A DNA stretch of 64,000 nt from Ophiura sarsii (taxonomy: Eukaryota; Echinodermata; Ophiuroidea; Amphilepidida; Ophiuridae). Of this stretch, positions 60,201 to 64,000 are shown in pieces. Made by a program: the position numbers and the translations under genes. Where the stretch lies: the NCBI GenBank assembly GCA_035610835.1, contig CM069448.1, positions 9,115,607 through 9,179,606 on the forward strand. The letters run 5' to 3'. Each line of letters starts with the position of its first letter. Position 1 is the first letter of the stretch. Below the pieces are notes generated by a model, which saw nothing but the letters and a program-made list of their open reading frames with translations, had not been told where the DNA came from and ran no database searches.

Positions 60201-60209
60201 GTTGTTTGA
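47231..60209 (+). CDS. SLC16 (monocarboxylate transporter)-like MFS protein, complete, 7 coding exons
   Basis: Joining 47231-47387, 53664-53749, 54847-55057, 55957-56372, 57788-58013, 58844-58987 and 59767-60209 gives 1683 bases: 560 residues and a stop, with every junction GT-AG and in phase. The protein has the SLC16 plan: a TM1 start (WRGRHFGW at 6-13, a worn form of the family DGGWGW motif), YEKFGHRK after TM2 (74-81), R-A-x-x-G-A-x-x-GSPIG at TM5 (140-152), GWR at 168-170, a charged central loop about 192-258, six more hydrophobic segments, and a 110-residue cytosolic tail. In well-studied MCTs proton and monocarboxylate coupling uses a TM1 Lys and a TM8 Asp/Arg pair. Aligned by eye, the Lys is Ala31 here and the pair is Glu315/Arg319. 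A plasma-membrane carrier is likely, but the substrate cannot be assigned and need not be lactate. The first exon is duplicated at 14234-14390. Confidence 0.9.
47925..47974. repeat. Hairpin, 14-bp perfect arms, at the point where copy A meets the gap
   Basis: GTGCCAAAAGGTGA (47925-47938) and its inverse (47961-47974) enclose a 22-base spacer. Copy A contains the first arm (15131-15144) and stops seven bases later. Confidence 0.85.
48086..48449. mobile_element. CAGTGGCGGAT-ended element, 364 bp, with 45-G run
   Basis: The ends CAGTGGCGGATCCAGG and the inverse of CAGTGGCGGATACAGGG are flanked by CATTT on both sides. It carries 45 consecutive G (48189-48233). Decayed coding-like words (caaatgtaccgacggaacct) are shared in reverse with 48920-49140. 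Confidence 0.7.
48920..49140 (-). mobile_element. Second CAGTGGCGGAT element, inverted and truncated
   Basis: It begins CAGTGGCGGATACAGGG and then runs as the inverse of 48235-48449. The opposite end is missing. Together with 48086-48449 it forms an inverted pair in intron 1. Confidence 0.65.
49141..50144. other. Intron 1 DNA with a 75-bp direct repeat
   Basis: ctggaatagg...gacccatacaaaaataagcag...ttggaccagatca occurs at about 49145-49220 and 49359-49438. Otherwise AT-rich. Confidence 0.6.
50145..53063. mobile_element. 2.9-kb terminal-inverted-repeat element with a spaced 18-bp internal motif
   Basis: Perfect 26-bp ends beginning TGGCTCATTCCATGAAGTTG, with TA on both sides (50143-50144, 53064-53065). 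The interior is AT-rich. GGTGTCCATGTAGCATCG, whole or slightly altered, recurs nine or more times in both orientations at about 50556, 50748, 50926, 51136, 51295, 51481, 52301, 52490 and 52852. No intact transposase frame; the only exon-like stretch is 51780-51920. I do not recognise the family. TA duplication suggests Tc1/mariner-like or a related cut-and-paste enzyme. Confidence 0.75.
51780..51920 (+). pseudogene. Exon-like frame inside the 2.9-kb element
   Basis: An acceptor-like tract (ttgttttgctttgcag) precedes 46 open codons and TGA 51918-51920, reading VLDINSEDSSIVLEFMEMKT and then RNPSFSKTTLPFQRNPSW. It may be the last piece of the element's lost protein. Identity unknown; chance is possible. 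Confidence 0.25.
53664..53749 (+). CDS. Transporter coding exon 2 (TM2, residues 53-81)
   Basis: The exon is flanked by a pyrimidine-rich CAG acceptor ending at 53663 and a GTATGG donor at 53750. It translates to G-W-V-A-A-V-A-W-G-L-S-S-M-M-S, then SPLYEKFGHRK. This matches the SLC16 pattern in which a Trp/Gly-rich TM2 is followed by a short Arg-bearing loop. At 86 bases it is too short to be seen by open-frame length alone. Confidence 0.9.
53998..54280. repeat. Poly-C / purine-rich low-complexity repeat in intron 2
   Basis: cgcccccaccctattttccg and related words alternate with gtaccaatgtac (two copies). Open frames across it are composition artefacts. Confidence 0.6.
54847..55057 (+). CDS. 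Transporter coding exon 3 (TM3-TM4, residues 82-152)
   Basis: The exon follows an ACACAG acceptor and ends at a GGTAAGC donor (55058). It encodes two hydrophobic segments (about 82-100 and 104-122), with a G-x-L-G-G-G-F-N segment at TM4. The family-typical sequence AYFPKMNCTRATSGATMGSP then leads into TM5. Phase 1 at the 3' side. Confidence 0.92.
55957..56372 (+). CDS. Transporter coding exon 4 (TM5-TM6, central loop, TM7 start)
   Basis: The exon lies between a TTTTCTGTAG acceptor and a TTGGTAAGT donor (GT at 56373). It encodes residues 152-290: TM5 (GLLVLCPLL), GWRNSYRILGGIY leading into TM6, then a long hydrophilic loop (about 192-258) rich in Lys, Asp and Glu, and the start of TM7 (WFYFFGVCGSTMCGIF). 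A long acidic/basic TM6-TM7 loop facing the cytosol is typical of SLC16. The higher GC content compared with the flanking introns supports coding. Confidence 0.92.
56606..57162. mobile_element. TTAA-type inverted-repeat element in intron 4, about 557 bp
   Basis: AGGTTCGTTCACACT at the left is mirrored by atGAACGAACC at the right. TTAA lies at 56602-56605 and 57163-57166. Contains gcacggttggaccgtt in tandem near 57030. Confidence 0.7.
57340..57740. mobile_element. Double palindrome element in intron 4, 401 bp
   Basis: The ends GTATAGACGTTATTCGTAAT and inverse enclose four alternating copies of one 75-base segment (agagggagacata through accacgattggcc): forward, reverse, forward, reverse. TGACGTCA, the CREB/ATF palindrome, occurs twice (about 57507 and 57674). 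Confidence 0.85.
57788..58013 (+). CDS. Transporter coding exon 5 (TM8-TM9, residues 291-365)
   Basis: The exon has a TTACAG acceptor and a GGTAAGTAG donor (GT at 58014). TM8 reads TISELIIRFLITTFGD, with Glu315 and Arg319 four residues apart. This spacing matches the substrate/proton-coupling Asp-x3-Arg of characterised MCTs, with Asp replaced by Glu. TM9 follows (LLLFPIVCVMAGISSVALGL). Confidence 0.9.
58085..58629. mobile_element. Possible hAT-like element with 211-bp internal tandem repeat
   Basis: The left end cCAGGGGCGGACTGGCC and right end GGCCATTATTGCGCCTG are loosely inverse. Inside, a 211-base unit (58191 to 58401, 58402 to about 58610) is itself made of 20-base tgaccgtgcgaaattttg words. 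Poly-C blocks close each unit. Confidence 0.5.
58844..58987 (+). CDS. Transporter coding exon 6 (TM10-TM11, residues 366-414)
   Basis: The exon has a TTCCCTACAG acceptor and a GGTACGT donor (GT at 58988). It translates to VAGIARGVIFALSYSVAVEV, then FGAEKSIEIYTSLLLAFGVG and GLFGSFIPG. This fits the SLC16 TM10 and TM11 with the Gly-rich GxGxLxGxxxxG segment at the end. Confidence 0.9.
59070..59200 (-). mobile_element. Short LINE remnant in intron 6
   Basis: gatggagcgcca-cgttgtctatttt-tgac-catgcgatgtgcagaga matches 28368-28425, the C-terminal end of that LINE. Confidence 0.6.
59767..60209 (+). CDS. Transporter terminal coding exon 7 (TM12 and cytosolic tail, residues 414-560)
   Basis: The exon follows a TTTTACAG acceptor and ends at TGA 60207-60209. 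It encodes the SLC16-typical F-D-L-T-G-S-Y motif (417-423), TM12 (about 424-446) and a roughly 110-residue cytosolic tail. The tail contains two related segments, KHLCDPIRGYLSLVGEDIK (472-490) and KHLHDLNEGYVTLLSGDVK (518-536). Each carries a Y-x-x-Leu word of the kind read by clathrin adaptors. No AATAAA is visible between the stop and the transposon at 60792. Confidence 0.92.
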
Positions 60210-60791
60210 TTATTTTGTGCTAAACACACTTTGCCCCTATATTCCATAGATCGATGAGGATAAATGGACTGTTACCATCGTCGGTGTACAAATGGTCAGT
60301 GTATAATTAATATTGATGTACACATTATACGATGGGCAAAAAGTATGACGTTAAACCAACCTATAGTCTCTTGCATATTCAGTCTACTATTGACTGATTA
60401 CTCACCAAGAGTTCTTTATTCCGTTCTTGACAAAAATGACTGAATATAGATGTGGGTTCAGTCTGATGACACGGGTTGGTTAAATAACACCCAGCAAATT
60501 CTTCCAGGTAGGGGCCCTACACTTTGTCTTTCTAAACCACAATTTAATTTAATACAAATACCTACAACCTCCCTCCAAACCTTTACCAATCCGCCACACA
60601 CAAGTAATATACATATAAGACCAAATCCTATGTTGTTGGTCCAAGTACAGTAAATGTCTTTCCAAACCATTGTAAACTGAAATATCCTTGCTATACATTC
60701 AGACCAACCCACCCTTACCCACACCTAGTAACCAACCATTATACGTATATAAGACCAAATAGGTATATCAGGGTCGTTAAATGGAATCCTA
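60210..60791. other. Probable 3' UTR and flank of the transporter gene
   Basis: AT-rich, no AATAAA or ATTAAA seen. The 3' UTR end cannot be placed. Confidence 0.4.
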
Positions 60792-61038
60792 CACTGTTAG
60801 AACGTGGACAATTATTTAGCGTTGGGTAAACTATGAACAACCCCGTTGTTGGGTAAATAATATTAACCAACGGTTGGTGAAATTTTACCCAACGGTTGGG
60901 TAAGTAGCCAAAACTTTACCCAACCGTTGGGTAACTAGCCAACATTTTACCAAACGTTGGTAATCATTTACCGGACAACGGTGTTGTTTATAGTTGAACC
61001 AACGTTGGGTAAATTGTTTGCCCAACGTTCTCACAGTG
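60792..61038. mobile_element. CACTG-ended MITE, 247 bp, TA flanks
   Basis: CACTGTTAGAACG and CGTTCTCACAGTG are flanked by TA (60790-60791, 61039-61040). The interior is built of acccaacggttgggtaa palindromic words. Confidence 0.8.
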
Positions 61039-61051
61039 TATAGGAATAATA

Positions 61052-62121
61052 CGAGGGTCATTCAATACGTTCTACCTCCTACATCATAACTTTATTATTA
61101 TATAAGCCAGTCTTATGAAATATCACACAATTGTAGCTTGTAACCTCAGCTACAAATTCATTGTAAATTGATCTGTGTAATGGTTGTACTTTTTTAGAGG
61201 TGCAGTGAATACCAACCTTACATTTAGTGTGACGGAAACGGATGAAAAACAGCAAACAATCGCCAAAGTGCTATTCATTTGGCCTATTGTAAGAGGCAAA
61301 ACATACCTATCGGTCAATTATAACCGTTCAAAATGTCACATATCTCTTTTAACAGACCATAAACATTGAATGTGACTGATTTCTTTTGAAAGATTATGCC
61401 CTCTGATTAGCCAGAACCAGATCGGGACAACCATAAATTTACCCCTCCATAGAGCACCCTGCAAAAGGCATATTTAACTTTCATAAGAAGCGAGTGATTT
61501 TCAATAGGTACCGGACTAAATAGAGGAATTATAAGTCTCCCAAAGAGATAATTTTCTTTCATTTACTACCTGATTGACTATTCTGAAGGTGGCACATAAT
61601 GAAAACTCAAAGTGACTATTATGTTAAAGATTTAACGTCGAAGCATCACTGTGGCTTGAGTTGTAACAACGAAAATTATACTGATTATTAGTATTCCAGT
61701 ATGTCCAAAGCATAGCAATACATTTGAGTTGATATTACACTATTTGCGAGCCTATCAGAGTTAATGTTGCTTACAATCTCATTCATACATGATAATACTA
61801 TATACTTTTATCAGATATCATTCATTGATTTCTATTTTCAGTATTGAAATCATGCTATTATATCAAACCATATAATACGGAAAACCCTCCGAAAAACATG
61901 CATTTATTTTTATGGTAATTTTCCGTTTCCGTTGTCCAAAATTTCTCTCCGGATTTGACCGCATCATATATATGAAAAGTAAAACTGATATCGATTATCA
62001 TTTACTGTAAATGTGTAGCTATGATTCAGAGCTATACTTATGACAAAATGTCATGCATGAGGCTGACATTCATATTAGCAATGTTATGAGGGAGGAGGTA
62101 GAACTTATTGAATGACCCTCG
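61052..62121. mobile_element. Mariner-like nonautonomous element, 1070 bp
   Basis: CGAGGGTCATTCAATACGTT and its near-perfect inverse are flanked by TA (61050-61051, 62122-62123). The ends resemble mariner termini. No transposase frame longer than about 60 codons remains. Confidence 0.75.
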
Positions 62122-62123
62122 TA

Positions 62124-63394
62124 AAACGGTACTATATATATTATTTATAAGATACCATTTGTACGAGTAAATCGTGATTTTTTTCCATGTAAAATAGACG
62201 TGTTCGATGCAACGGTATAATTAGTAGCTAACATTGGAAACTTTGTGTCTGCATCAACTATTATACTACCTATCTGAAGTCAAAAGTGCAATATTGTGTC
62301 TTGTCTTAGTCCTCTAAAAATCATCACAGATAAATGGTGGATGGAAAATGTACAATCCTATATAGCGTGCATCTGATTCCAAATGTGTTGATAATCACCC
62401 AGACATGTTATTGAGGAACATGTCCAAATGAGGACCAAAGTTGCACAAATCGATGATGAAGCCACACGACACAAAGCTGTGTAGGATGAAGTTGCGGATA
62501 ATTGGATAATCATGATGATATTTCATCAAATATCTCCAGCTTTGCCCACAGTTTTACAATAACCGTAGCCATTTTGTGAAATATTATTTTATTTTGTAAA
62601 ATAACCGTGGTTTTTGTTGGTCAACTTTGTGGTCAACTTTCGACATTTTCCTTAGGGACATGGAACCTCTCATGGACATGGAACCACTCATACACAGTTT
62701 ACTTGCAGACGTATTGGTAACGCAATTTTCATACCGTGTACCACCTAACGTTAATTAAACAAAATATTGTACATTTTTATGTTAAATAATTATTTATAAA
62801 ACATCTTCAAAGTTGTTTATGCTTTTGTCAAAAGACGCGAAATTCAGGAAAGACTGACTGAAGATATACCTTATTTTTGTCTCGACACTTTCTCGCTTCC
62901 ATGTCATTTAGTCATTACCAACTTGGTTATACAGATGATCGAAAGTTGGCGACAAGGATATAGAGAGGGCAAAGGTTTGGTTTGGTTTTTAAACATCTTT
63001 TCTTATGATGTTGATGATGACATGACCCCTTAAACGGTGCTTAAATAAATTAAATCTGTTGATTTGTCATGTAGAAACTGTTGTGAAAAAAGGGAGAGCG
63101 AGGCGCGCCGTTCGAGAAATGTCTCCTTTATATTTGTGTGTATAATATAAATAGTGCATTTACCATGTTTACACGTAATCCGATCCACGTAATATGTAGT
63201 TGTTTTTTCTGTTATTCTTGAAGACAGGGCATTTCAGTGACAGAGTTTGTACATTATATTTTTGTATAGTCACACAATATCTTATTTATTTGCATACGTT
63301 TATTGTCTATAATTTACATATTTGTTTTACTTTTGTATACTATCACTTAAAAATGTAGTGAGGCATTCACGTAGTTAAACTTAGGTCCACCTTT
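62124..63394. other. No gene recognised
   Basis: AT-rich; tandem half-words such as acatggaacc-ctcat near 62660. No supported gene. Confidence 0.5.
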
Positions 63395-63630
63395 GATTAT
63401 ACTCGTATTGCCATTCCTAAAAGTCCTTTAATGCCATTGGGCCTAAGCTATGGAACAAATTGCCAACAAAAAATGTGATGGTTCCTTATATTTTATAAGG
63501 TGTATGGTTATTTATATTTTTTACTTATTGCATTGTTGTTGTAATTTGTGCTTGTTGGTTTTTAATATGTACAGCGCTTTGGTTTGTTTTGGAAAAGCGC
63601 TTTATAAGTCTGTATAATAATAAATAAAAA
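63395..63630 (+). mobile_element. LINE 3' end with tail
   Basis: A decayed ORF end (ctatggaacaaattgccaac; LINE ORF2 proteins usually end with a W-N-x-L-P-type motif here) is followed by the common LINE tail tgtacagcgctttgg...gcgctttataagtctgta and (ATAA)n. Confidence 0.6.
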
Positions 63631-64000
63631 TACTACTACTTGAGATTTCCCCCTAATAGTAATAGCTAAACAAGCGTTAAATTACATTTTTTTGTCAGGT
63701 TTTCGAAATAAAAATTAAAATATTACTTTTTGAAAATATGAGAAGAAGGTTTGAGTTTATTTCCATTTATTTCACACCTTGCGGACAAGATGTACCTTAA
63801 ATGACGAGATGCACATATTGTAGCATAGTGCAATATCATCATATATAGAGGTTATGAAATAACCGTATAAGTAAGGGGAGGAACCGACCCCCTGTTTTAC
63901 GGCCCCGACCGACCGACTCACTTTTAGCGTTTTTCAAGAATTTTCTTCTCTTCTCAACAAATAATGTAAAATCAGCCGTTTTTTCCCCAAAATGTTTGCC

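Noticed and set aside
1..64000. CRISPR arrays, operons, bacterial promoters, rRNA or ordinary tRNA genes
   Set aside because: Spliced gene structure and transposon content show eukaryotic DNA; the regularly spaced motif at 50556-52871 occurs in both orientations with unequal spacing and lies within a transposon, so it is not a CRISPR array. The only tRNA-like sequence is the SINE head.

Overview
The window is eukaryotic nuclear DNA from an invertebrate animal. It is AT-rich, has GT-AG introns, and is crowded with short inverted-repeat transposons, LINE remnants, a tRNA-derived SINE and long C/G homopolymers. The frequent taggcct-type words and the repeat style suggest a marine deuterostome, perhaps an echinoderm, but that is an impression and not a proof.

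The one gene that can be read end to end is a seven-coding-exon monocarboxylate-transporter-like MFS protein (SLC16 family) on the + strand, 47231-60209. The exons join in frame to a 560-residue protein. The usual TM1 lysine is absent, the TM8 acid/arginine pair is present as Glu/Arg, and the cytosolic tail carries an internal repeat. A splice acceptor at 46971 and a donor at 40268 suggest a further upstream 5' UTR exon.

Layout: 1-4206 holds low-complexity DNA, small hairpin elements and a 156-bp tandem repeat full of AGGTCA direct repeats. 4207-15151 (copy A) is a near-identical, collinear second copy of 36480-47945 (copy B), including the first coding exon of the transporter. Copy A stops exactly at a 100-N gap (15152-15251), in a sequence that in copy B forms the loop of a hairpin. 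15252-36479 is repeat-rich single-copy sequence with one orphan coding-exon candidate (15883-15997), several foldback transposons, a ~1.97-kb tandem duplication, a GC-rich inverted-repeat element, a SINE and nested LINE fragments. Copy B runs into the rest of the transporter gene. Intron 1 contains a 2.9-kb terminal-inverted-repeat element in which an 18-bp word recurs at roughly 160-210 bp spacing. Downstream of the gene lie two more inverted-repeat transposons and a LINE 3' end.

Comparing copies A and B base by base works as a natural insertion assay. At least eight transposons are present in one copy and precisely absent from the other, which fixes their ends and target-site duplications (TTAA, TA, TAT, 8-bp). 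The pair is either two haplotypes left side by side by the assembler or a very recent segmental duplication. Exon 1 differs at one synonymous base in 157, so either reading is possible; the gap placement favours an assembly origin.
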